Positions 14,942-22,556 of a stretch of DNA of 64,000 nucleotides are shown here, one piece after another. The notes under the pieces were generated by a model. The model was given only the letters and a program-made list of their open reading frames with translations. It did no database searches and was not told where the DNA came from. The stretch covers positions 1 to 64,000 of the IMG/VR virus record IMGVR_UViG_3300049212_000062. One strand, given 5' to 3'. Source of the DNA: a virus. Position 1 is the first letter of the stretch. Each line of letters starts with the position of its first letter. The position numbers and the translations under genes are program-made.

Positions 14942-15145
14942 TTACCCCCTATACTCGATGTGAATATCGATCCGATCGACCATAGGGAAGTGCGCCACGG
15001 CGACAACGCGCCATTGCAGGTCTTGCCCTTTGCCGTCGGGGATGAACACGTGCTCGCCCACGCGAGGCACGAACATAGTGTCCAGCGGCTCGGGTTCGAT
15101 TTCAAGCAGCTTCACACCCATGTTGCTGATGTATTGCAGCCTCAC
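14942..15145 (-). CDS. Small unknown protein
   Basis: 67 residues. A GTG at 15145 overlaps the upstream stop and has an excellent AGGAGG site inside that gene. Beta-rich (VKLLEIEPEPLDTMFVPRVG, WRVVAVAHFP, IDIHIEY), like a small OB- or SH3-type fold. Function unknown. Confidence 0.65.
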   Translation of the reverse strand: MRLQYISNMGVKLLEIEPEPLDTMFVPRVGEHVFIPDGKGQDLQWRVVAVAHFPMVDRIDIHIEYRG

Positions 15146-15369
15146 GCGACCTCCTGCAATGTGAGGACCAGCTTGGCGCGCAGAATGTAGCCCTGCGCCT
15201 GATAATGGCCCACGGCCTCCAAAGCGATGACGTGCCAGCCGGTGTCGTACGGCGTTTCGACCGGGCACTCCATGATCGCAACTTGACCGTGAAAGCGCGC
15301 TCGCCGCACGGCTTCTTCGTACGTGCCGATCGCGTGGCAACCGGGTTTCTCGTAAACGGTATGTGTCAC
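15142..15369 (-). CDS. Small unknown protein
   Basis: 75 residues. The GTG at 15369 is preferred because AAGAGG lies eight bases upstream; GTGs at 15375 and 15378 are too close to it. It starts THTVYEKPGCHAIGTYEEAV after the initiator and contains several beta strands. It resembles small phage proteins with an AVRRARFHG helix, but no named family is recognised. Confidence 0.6.
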   Translation of the reverse strand: MTHTVYEKPGCHAIGTYEEAVRRARFHGQVAIMECPVETPYDTGWHVIALEAVGHYQAQGYILRAKLVLTLQEVA

Positions 15370-15466
15370 AGCCACCACCTCTTGATTGACATGCTAAACC
15401 AGCCCCGGCGCCTACGCTTGCGGGGCGTAGGGCGGCACAGGGCGCGAAAGAAGGTTGACCACAGGC

Positions 15467-15805
15467 TCACGGCGCGGCCCAGCCCTTGTCGACGCCATAG
15501 GCGGCCACGGCCACCCCGCCAGCCTTCAGCAACTGCCAGAACGTGCCGGCGAGCTGCACCTGGGCTTCTGCGTAGGCCACGCGGTACTCGTCATAGAGCG
15601 CGATGTCTTCGACAATGGTGCGTGCCACAACCGAGGCGGCGTCGAGATAGGCTTCGCTTGTGGCGCTGTACCATTGCACGGTCATTGCGCTGTACCATTG
15701 CACGGTCCTGGACATGTCGTGCTTCGCGGCTAGGGCTTTCTGTTGTTCGCCAAGACCGGTCAGGTGTTGCGCCAGCTCGCGCAGGTTCTTGAAAACGTAG
15801 TTCAC
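15467..15805 (-). CDS. Unknown protein with an internal 8-residue tandem duplication
   Basis: 112 residues from a GTG at 15805 overlapping the upstream TGA. It is helical throughout, with a C-terminal hydrophobic helix (FWQLLKAGGVAVAAYGVDKG). TVQWYSAM is followed directly by TVQWYSAT, encoded by a 24-bp tandem repeat at 15663-15707. No family recognised. Confidence 0.6.
   Translation of the reverse strand: MNYVFKNLRELAQHLTGLGEQQKALAAKHDMSRTVQWYSAMTVQWYSATSEAYLDAASVVARTIVEDIALYDEYRVAYAEAQVQLAGTFWQLLKAGGVAVAAYGVDKGWAAP
15663..15707. repeat. 24-bp tandem repeat, almost two copies
   Basis: Two identical 21-base cores (GCGCTGTACCATTGCACGGT plus C) spaced 24 bases apart inside the gene at 15467-15805. 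The repeat keeps the frame and adds eight residues, so it looks like a recent slippage or duplication. Confidence 0.9.
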
Positions 15806-16002
15806 GGCAGGCTCCAAGCCAGTTGTTCGGTCAGGTGGCGAATGCGGGCCAAGCACGTCGACTCGCGCTGCGCCAGGGCGACCCAGGGGTCAGACAGCAC
15901 CATGTGACGCGCCATGTCGACGCGCAGCTTGGCAAGCAGGGCGTTGAAGTCCTTGAGGTCACGCAGGATGGCAATGACCTCGGCGATGGTGAGTTCGGGC
16001 AT
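15802..16002 (-). CDS. Small helical protein
   Basis: 66 residues, all helical and amphipathic (IAEVIAILRDLKDFNALLAK, RIRHLTEQLAW), possibly a small dimeric regulator or host-interaction protein. AGGAGC precedes ATG 16002. It overlaps the next gene by 4 bp. No family recognised. Confidence 0.6.
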   Translation of the reverse strand: MPELTIAEVIAILRDLKDFNALLAKLRVDMARHMVLSDPWVALAQRESTCLARIRHLTEQLAWSLP

Positions 16003-16010
16003 GGCGGCTC

Positions 16011-16202
16011 CTAGGCGCGTTGCAGACCGAGTTCCTTGACCCGCAGACCCTTGCCCGCTGCGAGGCCCGCCTGCGGCCGGCTAAGGGCCTGCATGCAGGC
16101 GTCGCGACGGCTACACGGGATCTGCTGCACGACGATGAGCGTCACGGGATCGTACACGTAGACGTCATCGTCGTTGAAGGCTTGGCGCGGGATGATGTGC
16201 AT
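16011..16202 (-). CDS. Small unknown protein
   Basis: 63 residues; an N-terminal beta hairpin (DDVYVYDPVTLIVVQQIP) and a cysteine pair, then a basic end. There is no ribosome site, but a TAAACT hexamer lies 13 bases upstream. An early-type small gene next to the divergent control region. Function unknown. Confidence 0.5.
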   Translation of the reverse strand: MHIIPRQAFNDDDVYVYDPVTLIVVQQIPCSRRDACMQALSRPQAGLAAGKGLRVKELGLQRA

Positions 16203-16218
16203 GGTGGGTGCTGCCAGT

Positions 16219-16413
16219 TTAGCGGGCCAGGGCCGGGGCGGACTTGACGTAGTAGCCGCGCGCCTTGCGCCAGTGGTAGAAGGCGATCTCGGCGCTGGTG
16301 ACGTTGAGCTCTGCGGCGGCTGCCACTTCGCGGGCCATGGCGACCGTTGCGGTGAGGCCCAGTTCGTCGAACAGGCTGAAGAGGATGGCGGTGATGGTGG
16401 TGCGGGTGGTCAT
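16219..16413 (-). CDS. Small predicted DNA-binding protein (WRKxxG domain)
   Basis: 64 residues, first gene of the leftward block, with AGGAG before ATG 16413. It matches the C-terminal domain of the 30394 and 31643 proteins: LFSLFDELG, then a helix pair ending in SAEIAFYHWRKARGY, against SAAIALYNWRKFNGI. The pattern fits a minimal winged-helix or helix-turn-helix DNA-binding fold. As the first gene downstream of the control region it is a good candidate for an early regulator. Confidence 0.6.
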   Translation of the reverse strand: MTTRTTITAILFSLFDELGLTATVAMAREVAAAAELNVTSAEIAFYHWRKARGYYVKSAPALAR

Positions 16414-16460
16414 GATGTAGCTCCTGGGTTGGCGACTGCGTTGTTGCTGTCGATGAATGG

Positions 16461-16489
16461 ACTGTAAGGTCTACATCGATGCACGTCTA
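16461..16489 (-). promoter_or_regulatory. Leftward promoter of the minus-strand block
   Basis: Minus-strand TAGACG (16484-16489), a 17-base spacer and TACAGT (16461-16466), about 48 bases upstream of the first leftward gene. The 24-bp element at 16490-16513 touches the -35, exactly as at 40295-40318. Confidence 0.6.
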
Positions 16490-16513
16490 GTCGGAGTTAC
16501 ATCTGTTACATCT
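16490..16513 (-). promoter_or_regulatory. Conserved 24-bp element, copy 1
   Basis: On the minus strand it reads AGATGTAAC-AGATGTAAC-TCCGAC, a direct repeat of AGATGTAAC plus a CGAC end. It is identical at 21 of 24 positions to 40295-40318, and both copies end immediately before a -35 box. This is the expected place for an activator site or a repressor site shared by two promoters. Confidence 0.7.
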
Positions 16514-17565
16514 CCCGATGTACAGCGTATGTGCCCCGTCACGAGTGAACACGGGGCCACGTTCGGCGCACCGCCCTTGCGGCCAACCCGCAAGCGCTCC
16601 TCTACTCAGACCACCGGCCCGAAGGATTCGAACCGACTACCGGGGCAAAACACAAGGTTAGCTGACACCCGACGCGTTCCCAGACGCGCATTGACCGTGG
16701 CCTGCATACCGCACCAGCCTGCTCACGGTGGCGGCTGGCCGGGTTGGCTTACGCGCAGTGCGGCAACCCTGTTGAATTGGTGGGCGTCTGCGGATACCGC
16801 TAGACAGGCCACCACGCACCGGATATTTCGCCGTAGTGCCTTGCTGGTGGCCGACTGCCCGTAGGTGGCGACAAGTAGTGCCAGTGTCTTCTAACCATGT
16901 AGACACAAGCGCATTCGCCGTAAGGCTTGGGCACCGCCGTACAACCGGCCTGACGCTGCCCGCCTGCGCACAGTACACGGCCGTGATGGACGTGACGCAG
17001 GCTCTGTTCACGCTAACGTTCAGTTCTGGGTGACTGTTCTCGTCCGGCATTGTTGGCTGGTCATGCCTCCCGCCGGCGGGGCTGTCGCATAGCCTCGTGT
17101 CTAGCGTCCTAGCGGACACCACCGACCAAACGCTCTAGCTCGCCGCAAGGGTGCCAGTGCAAAGGGCCAGTTAGACACTGCGCAATGCGCTTGTGTTTGT
17201 TGGTGAGTGCACTGTACGGCCGTTAGTTTGTGAGCACAAGCGATGAGGTTGACCACACCTTGCCTGTGCGTGCCGCCTACGTAATGGGTAATGCTTACGC
17301 TTTAATCGTGAATAACAGTAATGCTAATTGGCTGCCCATAGGTACTACTACACTATTATTATTCGTTTATTTATTTATTCATACAAAAACTCATTATTAG
17401 CTTATTCATTATTTATAATGGCATTATGCATATATGCCAGTAATGTAAAATAATAAGGGAAGTACCATGACGGGTTAAAGGCGCTAATTTGAATAATTTC
17501 AGTAATGCATAATGGTATTACGAAAGCCTTATTGTTTTGCTCTGTGCTGGCAAACAAATATACGG
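16514..17565. other. Non-coding divergent control region with AT-rich island; candidate origin
   Basis: About 1.05 kb without a convincing gene; open frames on either strand are Arg/Pro-rich or lack starts and ribosome sites. The left 750 bp are GC-rich with a perfect hairpin (CTTGCGG/CCGCAAG, 16576-16594). The right part, about 17280-17530, is strikingly AT-rich compared with the rest of the genome. It contains three copies of CAGTAATG (17316, 17438, 17500), two of TCATTATT (17391, 17406) and a TTTA run. This is the pattern of a replication origin plus early promoters, inferred from composition and repeats. Confidence 0.6.
17316..17508 (+). repeat. Three CAGTAATG direct repeats
   Basis: CAGTAATGC at 17316-17324, CAGTAATGT at 17438-17446 and CAGTAATGC at 17500-17508, all in the same orientation within the AT-rich island. 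They may be initiator-binding iterons or promoter-associated operators. Confidence 0.6.
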
Positions 17566-17571
17566 TACACT
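17542..17571 (+). promoter_or_regulatory. Rightward promoter region of the plus-strand block
   Basis: TACACT at 17566-17571 precedes the first rightward gene by 32 bases. The -35 is less clear: TTGCTC (17546-17551) pairs better with TATACG (16-base spacer) than with TACACT. The -10 sequence GTACACTGGC recurs at 18145-18154 before the next gene, supporting use as a promoter. Confidence 0.5.
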
Positions 17572-17603
17572 GGCACCTAGATTATTCGCGAAGGATGTTA
17601 CAC

Positions 17604-18113
17604 ATGGCCGCCTTACCTGAAGACTTCCGCGTGCAGTCTCTTGAGGAGATTGACCCGCACACGCTGGGCAAGCAACCCGGGCCGTTTGACGCCCCGCCGC
17701 GCGAGGAGTGGCCTACGTACGAACTAAGCGGCGAGCGTTGGGACCTGGACAACCCGCCGACCCGACTCCCGCACGAAACCTATCGCATGTGGCTAAGTCG
17801 TCTGTACGCGCACTCTTTGTTCTGGGCCAACGAGGACACCAAACAACAAAAGCAGACCCCGGCATCCGACCGCCCACGCGGCAGGCCCAGCCAATACCCG
17901 ACGCTTCCGGGGGAGCCGGCGGCGGAGCGCACCAAGCGGCTGAATCGCGAAGCGCAAGCGCGCTGGCGTGCGACGCACAAGCCGGGCAAGAAAGCCACGT
18001 ACACACCGGAGCTGCGCGCTGTATACGACGAATGGGTGGCGGTGCGCGACCAAATCAACGCCCTCACGATTCGTGCTACGGAGTTGAAGGCGCGACTTGA
18101 CAACGGGGCGTAA
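17604..18113 (+). CDS. Unknown protein with basic DNA-binding-like C-terminus
   Basis: 169 residues, first gene of the rightward block. ATG 17604 is chosen because GAAGGA lies eight bases upstream and the probable promoter lies just before it. The N-terminal half is acidic (EDFRVQSLEEIDP). It contains RPRGRPSQYPTLPGEP, an AT-hook-like RGRP, then a basic helix (RTKRLNREAQARWRATHK). The C-terminus is a coiled coil. A regulator or replication-associated DNA-binding protein is plausible; no family recognised. Confidence 0.65.
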   Translation: MAALPEDFRVQSLEEIDPHTLGKQPGPFDAPPREEWPTYELSGERWDLDNPPTRLPHETYRMWLSRLYAHSLFWANEDTKQQKQTPASDRPRGRPSQYPTLPGEPAAERTKRLNREAQARWRATHKPGKKATYTPELRAVYDEWVAVRDQINALTIRATELKARLDNGA

Positions 18114-18122
18114 ACACCCGTT

Positions 18123-18151
18123 TTGCGACGTAAGCGGGCCGCGTGTACACT
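18123..18151 (+). promoter_or_regulatory. Sigma70-type promoter
   Basis: TTGCGA (18123-18128), 17-base spacer, TACACT (18146-18151). It lies in the 70-base gap before the HTH gene and would drive the HTH, primase-helicase and following genes. Confidence 0.7.
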
Positions 18152-18183
18152 GGCCCCGCCACCACCTGCCAACCCCCTAAATC

Positions 18184-18465
18184 ATGCACCCTGCCACGCC
18201 ACCGGACAGCGAAACCGCGCAACAGCGGTTTGACAGGCTGTACATCGCCAGCAGCGAAATCTGTCGCGAACTGGGTGTCACCCGCACCACGGTACTCGCT
18301 GCCCGGCGCAGGGGGTTACTGCCTGAGCCCATTGCGGTGAATGGCTGCACCCTGTACATCTGGGAGCGCCACGTTGCTCGGCCGTTTATCGACGCGTGGA
18401 AGGTCATCCTCAACACCCGTCGCAACCACTACGCCGCACAGCAGGCCGCAGCAGTACCCGCATGA
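18184..18465 (+). CDS. MerR/excisionase-type helix-turn-helix protein
   Basis: 93 residues. The segment IASSEICRELGVTRTTVLAARRRGLLPEPI (about 21-50) is a helix-turn-helix of the MerR/Xis type: recognition helix followed by a short wing (NGCTLYIWERH). It is coupled to the primase-helicase gene by a 4-bp overlap. It may regulate the control region or help open the origin. Confidence 0.72.
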   Translation: MHPATPPDSETAQQRFDRLYIASSEICRELGVTRTTVLAARRRGLLPEPIAVNGCTLYIWERHVARPFIDAWKVILNTRRNHYAAQQAAAVPA

Positions 18466-20879
18466 CCACACAGGCGCCCGCGTGGGATCGCCTGCCTGTG
18501 GAACTTCGCCAGCGCCCTCAGTGGCTGTTGGCAGGGCCCAATGAGCTCGGCGAACTCAAAGTCCCAACCACCGTCACGCTGGACGGTAGGCCAGCCCCTG
18601 GCAGCCACAGCGACCCGGGCACATGGCTTGACTACGACTACGCGGCGCAGTGCGCCCGGGAGTTCGGCTACGGCTTGGGCTACGTGCTGTCCGCGGACGA
18701 CCCGTTCACCTGCGTCGACCTGGACATCAAGAACCAGCACAACGCACCTAACAACCCAGAGTTGTGGACGCCGGCTGACCGCATTGAAACCATGCGGTAC
18801 ATTGCCGAGGAGCTGGACAGCTATACCGAGCTGTCGCAAAGCGGCCAGGGCGTGCACGTATGGTGCTACGGGGATATCGGCGAAGGCGTCAAGCGCAAGG
18901 GCGTTGAGGTCTACAGCAAGTTGCGCTTCATTGCCTGCACGGGCAAGACGATTCACGCGCCACCCAAACCCATCGCAGAGCGCCAGGAGGGCCTCGGCGT
19001 GTTGGTTGCCAGTATGCGCGCGGCGCAGGAGGCACAGCGCGGGCACTTGCAGGACAACGAAGACGAGCTGACCGACGACGAAGTTTGGCGGCGTGGCAGC
19101 ACGGCGGACAACGCAGAGAAGTTTATCAAACTCTGCGAGGGCAAGTGGCAAGAGCTGGGCTACCCGAGCCAGTCCGAAGCCGACCTGTCGCTCATGTCCA
19201 TGTTCACCTTCTACAGCCGCAGCAACGAGCAATGCCGCCGGCTGTTCCGGCATACGGCGCTGGGGCAGAGAGAGAAGGCAACGAAGAACGACCGTTACCT
19301 TGACTACACGCTGCGGTTGATCCGCGGTAGGCAGGCGAAGGAAGAAGCCGCTGTGCAGGCCCTGGCAGCCCAGGGGCAGGCCCTGCTGTCAAGGCTGGCC
19401 CAAGCCCAGCAGGCCGCCCAGGGCGCGCCACAGCCCGCCGCAGGCCCCGTGCCGGGCAATGTGCGGGCTGTGGCGCTGGACTATGTGGCGGAGCTACAGG
19501 CGCAGACGCCGGCACCGCCCATGCCACCCCGGCCACCCGAGCCACCGGCTGGCGGTATCGACTGGCCGCCGGGGCTGGTGGGAGACATCGCCCGCTTCGT
19601 CTACAACGCCGCGCCGAGGCCCGTCAAGGAGGTTGCCATCGTTGCGGCGTTGGGCTGGATGGCAGGGGTGTGCGGCAAGGTCTGGGTGATCCCCGGCAGC
19701 GGCCTCAATATGTACATCATCCTTGTCGCCCGCAGCGGTGTCGGCAAGGAGGCTATGCATGGCGGGCTAGGTGCACTGACACACCGATTGCGCGAAGGCG
19801 TACCACTGGCCGGGCAGTTCGTTGACTTCAACGACTTTGCCTCCGGCCCTGCCCTTGCCAAAGCCTGCGCCAACAACAGCAGCTTCGTCAACGTTGCGGG
19901 CGAGTTCGGTCGCAAGCTGCAACGCCTTGCCAACAACGTCGGCGACGGGCCCATGCAGAGCCTGCGCACGGTGATGACAAACCTGTACCAGAAGTCAGGA
20001 CCGGCCAGCATCGCCGGCGGTATCACCTACAGCGCCAAAGACAGCAGCGTCGCCGCCGTGTCCGGTGTGGCCTACAGCATGATCGGCGAAACCACGCCCG
20101 ATACGCTGTACGCCAGTCTGACGGAAAGCATGATGGAAGACGGTTTCTTGAGCCGCTTCACCATCATCGAATACACCGGTACACGGCCACGCAGCAACCC
20201 GTTCCCTAATCTTATCCCGTCACCCGACCTTGTGCAGCGTTGCCAGAACTTATGCCACACGGCTGCCGCAGCTATCGGTAACCACACCCGACATTACCTG
20301 CAACGCACGCAGGGCGCAGCAGCGGTCATGGACGCCTTTGACGCTGAGTGCGACGCACAAATCAACGGCAGCGAAGACGAGTCGGTGCGGCAAATGTGGA
20401 ACCGGGCTCACCTGAAGATGGTGCGAATGGCTGGGCTGCTGTGCATAGGGGAAGACCCACAGAACCCGACCATTGACGTGCATCACTGCACCTGGGCCCT
20501 AGACGTCGTGCGGCGCGACATTGCGCTTATGCAGCGGCGCATGGAAGCTGGGGACGTGGGCCAGGGCGACAACAGCCGGGACAAGAAGCTTCTGCATATT
20601 ATCCACGAGTTCCTCACGCAGCCCCTGGGCCCGAGCTACGGCGTGCCCGCCGTCATGCAGCGTGACGCAGTGGTGCCCCGCAAATACCTGCAGATGCGTG
20701 TCAGCCGCGTCGCCAGTTTCAACCAGCACCCGCTCGGCGCAAAGCGTGCCCTGGACGACGCTATTCAAAGTTGTTGTGACAGCGGCTACATCGTTGAAAT
20801 GGACAAGAACAAGGCGGGTGAGCAATACACCTTCATGGGTCGCTGCTATCGCGTAGTGAACCTCCCTAAGTTCAGCTAG
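18462..20879 (+). CDS. Primase-polymerase/helicase fusion (NrS-1-like N-terminus)
   Basis: 805 residues from ATG 18462, overlapping the HTH gene. The N-terminal about 200 residues resemble the primase-polymerase region of NrS-1-type phage proteins: PQWLLAG, then GLGYVLSADDPFTCVDLDIK with the catalytic Asp pair at 86/88, and SQSGQGVHVW. After a Gln/Ala/Pro-rich linker, the C-terminal half has a P-loop (VARSGVGKE) like DUF3987-type helicase domains. It is the probable replication initiator: primer synthesis and unwinding. It lies close to the putative origin. Confidence 0.8.
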   Translation: MTTQAPAWDRLPVELRQRPQWLLAGPNELGELKVPTTVTLDGRPAPGSHSDPGTWLDYDYAAQCAREFGYGLGYVLSADDPFTCVDLDIKNQHNAPNNPELWTPADRIETMRYIAEELDSYTELSQSGQGVHVWCYGDIGEGVKRKGVEVYSKLRFIACTGKTIHAPPKPIAERQEGLGVLVASMRAAQEAQRGHLQDNEDELTDDEVWRRGSTADNAEKFIKLCEGKWQELGYPSQSEADLSLMSMFTFYSRSNEQCRRLFRHTALGQREKATKNDRYLDYTLRLIRGRQAKEEAAVQALAAQGQALLSRLAQAQQAAQGAPQPAAGPVPGNVRAVALDYVAELQAQTPAPPMPPRPPEPPAGGIDWPPGLVGDIARFVYNAAPRPVKEVAIVAALGWMAGVCGKVWVIPGSGLNMYIILVARSGVGKEAMHGGLGALTHRLREGVPLAGQFVDFNDFASGPALAKACANNSSFVNVAGEFGRKLQRLANNVGDGPMQSLRTVMTNLYQKSGPASIAGGITYSAKDSSVAAVSGVAYSMIGETTPDTLYASLTESMMEDGFLSRFTIIEYTGTRPRSNPFPNLIPSPDLVQRCQNLCHTAAAAIGNHTRHYLQRTQGAAAVMDAFDAECDAQINGSEDESVRQMWNRAHLKMVRMAGLLCIGEDPQNPTIDVHHCTWALDVVRRDIALMQRRMEAGDVGQGDNSRDKKLLHIIHEFLTQPLGPSYGVPAVMQRDAVVPRKYLQMRVSRVASFNQHPLGAKRALDDAIQSCCDSGYIVEMDKNKAGEQYTFMGRCYRVVNLPKFS

Positions 20880-21254
20880 CTACTCAACGCCCGTACCGTT
20901 AAGCTAACGCTCATGCACTCGCGCCTCGCCTCCTACCTCGCCCGCGCTACCCGCTTTGTAGCCGCGTGGTGTGCTGTGGATGTCGCGTGGTGTATCACCC
21001 CAGCTTCTGCTCGCCTCGACCGGCCACGCGGCGCTGAGGGTTCTTGCCGGGCCCCCATGCCGCACAGGCGGCCGCGAGGCGCGAGGGACCGATCCGAAAG
21101 GCCGATGGGCATGGTGCCGCCCTAGCACCGGTATTGCCGCATATACCGAACTATGCATGAGCGACGCACGAGGGTTAGAGCGGGGTGGTGTACACCATGC
21201 AGGGCGCCAGCCCCGCTCACCCGAAACACAACATGCCTACAGAGGGGCAACACC
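20880..21254 (+). other. 375-bp gap with a structured leader before the MazG-like gene
   Basis: No convincing gene; a 70-codon frame at 20913 lacks a ribosome site and is Arg-rich. At 21179-21217 outer arms AGCGGGG and CCCCGCT enclose a perfect palindrome TGGTGTACACCA. This could be a terminator-like or regulatory RNA structure ahead of the MazG-like gene, though no T run follows. Confidence 0.5.
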
Positions 21255-21977
21255 GTGAACCCGAGCCAACACCACATTTTCATCGACAGCCGCTTTGCGG
21301 CGCACCTCGCAGACAACGCCGTGGCCGTGCGCGACAAGCGCGCCGACGGCAGCCTGCCCGACTACCCGCTGTTCGTGGACCGCCTGTTCAAGGAACTGTT
21401 GCAGGTCAACGCAGCCACCATGATCGAGGCGATCAACCGCATGGCGCACGACACCGCGCTGTGCCCCGACGGCAAGCTGAACCCCGCCATGGTCACCGAT
21501 ATGGTCACCATGCTGGCCGGGCAGAACCCCAACGGCAGCGCCATGCACGCGGCGATCGGTTGCGCGGGCGAAGGCGGCGAGCTGCTGGACTGCGTGAAGA
21601 AGGTGTTCATCTACGGTAAGGACTGGTGCGTGCCCGATGCGAAGACCGGGCAGACGGCGCTGGAGAACCTGCTGGAGGAGCTCGGCGACTTCAGGTTCTA
21701 TTACCAGAAGCTTCTGAACATGCTGGGCATCAGCGACGAGGACGTGCAAGCCGCCAACTTCGTCAAGCTCAGCAAGCGCTATGCCTCCGGCCACTACACC
21801 GACGCGCAAGCCCTGGGCCGCGCCGACAAGGCGCACGAGCCGCAATTCATCGGCGACAAGTCCGGCGGCCCCGCCAGCGTGCCGCGCAACGTGCTGGGCC
21901 GTCGCAAGGACGACCACGACACCAGCGGCGAAGCCAACGACGAGCACGGCCCCGAGGGTCACCACAACCTCGGCTGA
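21255..21977 (+). CDS. MazG-like nucleotide pyrophosphohydrolase
   Basis: 240 residues from a GTG at 21255 with GAGGGG upstream. Residues about 95-200 carry the MazG/NTP-PPase helix signature: AIGCAGEGGELLDCVKK, then ENLLEELGDFRFYYQKLL and NFVKLSKRYASGHYTD. The acidic EGGE and EELGD groups bind magnesium. Such enzymes hydrolyse NTPs or dNTPs to monophosphates; phage MazG may also lower (p)ppGpp. The first 90 residues and the His/Asp-rich C-terminus are extra to the domain. Confidence 0.83.
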   Translation: MNPSQHHIFIDSRFAAHLADNAVAVRDKRADGSLPDYPLFVDRLFKELLQVNAATMIEAINRMAHDTALCPDGKLNPAMVTDMVTMLAGQNPNGSAMHAAIGCAGEGGELLDCVKKVFIYGKDWCVPDAKTGQTALENLLEELGDFRFYYQKLLNMLGISDEDVQAANFVKLSKRYASGHYTDAQALGRADKAHEPQFIGDKSGGPASVPRNVLGRRKDDHDTSGEANDEHGPEGHHNLG

Positions 21978-22028
21978 CCACACCAGCACAACACGCCGGG
22001 CCGGGGTGCCCGGCCGCAAGGACACGCC

Positions 22029-22556
22029 ATGGCACTCACTGCCGAACAGACCGCCAAGCTCGCCGAGTGGCAAGCCGCCCTCACCGAGCTGGCCGCCTGC
22101 AAGCCCATCATCGAACGCGAGCGCGAGCTGCGCAAAGAGGCGTTCGCCCTGCTGTTCCCCGACCCCAAAGAGGGCACCAATACGGTGGAGCTGGCGAACG
22201 GCTGGGTGTGCAAAGGCACTTACCCCATCGAGCGCAAGGTTGACGCCGCACTGGTGCAACAACTGCGCGGCCTCAAGGTCATTGACCTGTCGCCGGAGCT
22301 GCTGCAAAAGCTTTCCATTGACCCGGCCGCCTGCGGCAGCGGTGCAAGCGTGCTGGAAGTGCTGCGGTTCAACGTGGACGAGGTGCTGAACTACGAGCCG
22401 AAGCTTGTGGTCAAGCCCTATCGCCAGCTCACAGCAGAGCAAACCCTGCTGTTCGACCGGTGCCTCGACAGCAAGCCCGGCAGCATCAGCATGGAAATCA
22501 CCCAACCCAAGCGCGCCCCCAAGGTGGGCGACAAAGCCGAGGGCTTCACTTCATGA
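22029..22556 (+). CDS. Conserved phage protein of unknown function (DUF7173-like)
   Basis: 175 residues with AAGGA before ATG 22029. The sequence (EWQAALTELAACKPIIERER, then LANGWVCKGTYPIERKVD and ending KRAPKVGDKA) follows a pattern seen in phage replication modules. No catalytic motif. It overlaps thyX by 4 bp, suggesting a role in replication or nucleotide supply. Confidence 0.65.
   Translation: MALTAEQTAKLAEWQAALTELAACKPIIERERELRKEAFALLFPDPKEGTNTVELANGWVCKGTYPIERKVDAALVQQLRGLKVIDLSPELLQKLSIDPAACGSGASVLEVLRFNVDEVLNYEPKLVVKPYRQLTAEQTLLFDRCLDSKPGSISMEITQPKRAPKVGDKAEGFTS

Noticed and set aside
16600-16690. tRNA-like sequence: GGTTCGAATCC (minus strand) at 16624-16634 resembles a T-arm
   Set aside because: The T-stem does not pair well (GTCGG against CCTTC), no matching acceptor, D-arm or anticodon arm was found in 80 bases, and no CCA end. 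Possibly a remnant or chance; no integrase supports an attachment site.
16457-17122. Open frames on both strands in the control region (135 and 154 codons)
   Set aside because: No ribosome sites, Arg/Pro/Ser/Thr-rich, overlapping each other and the promoter at 16461-16489.
20904-21158. Small frames on both strands in the gap after the primase-helicase
   Set aside because: No ribosome site and atypical composition; the region reads better as leader sequence.
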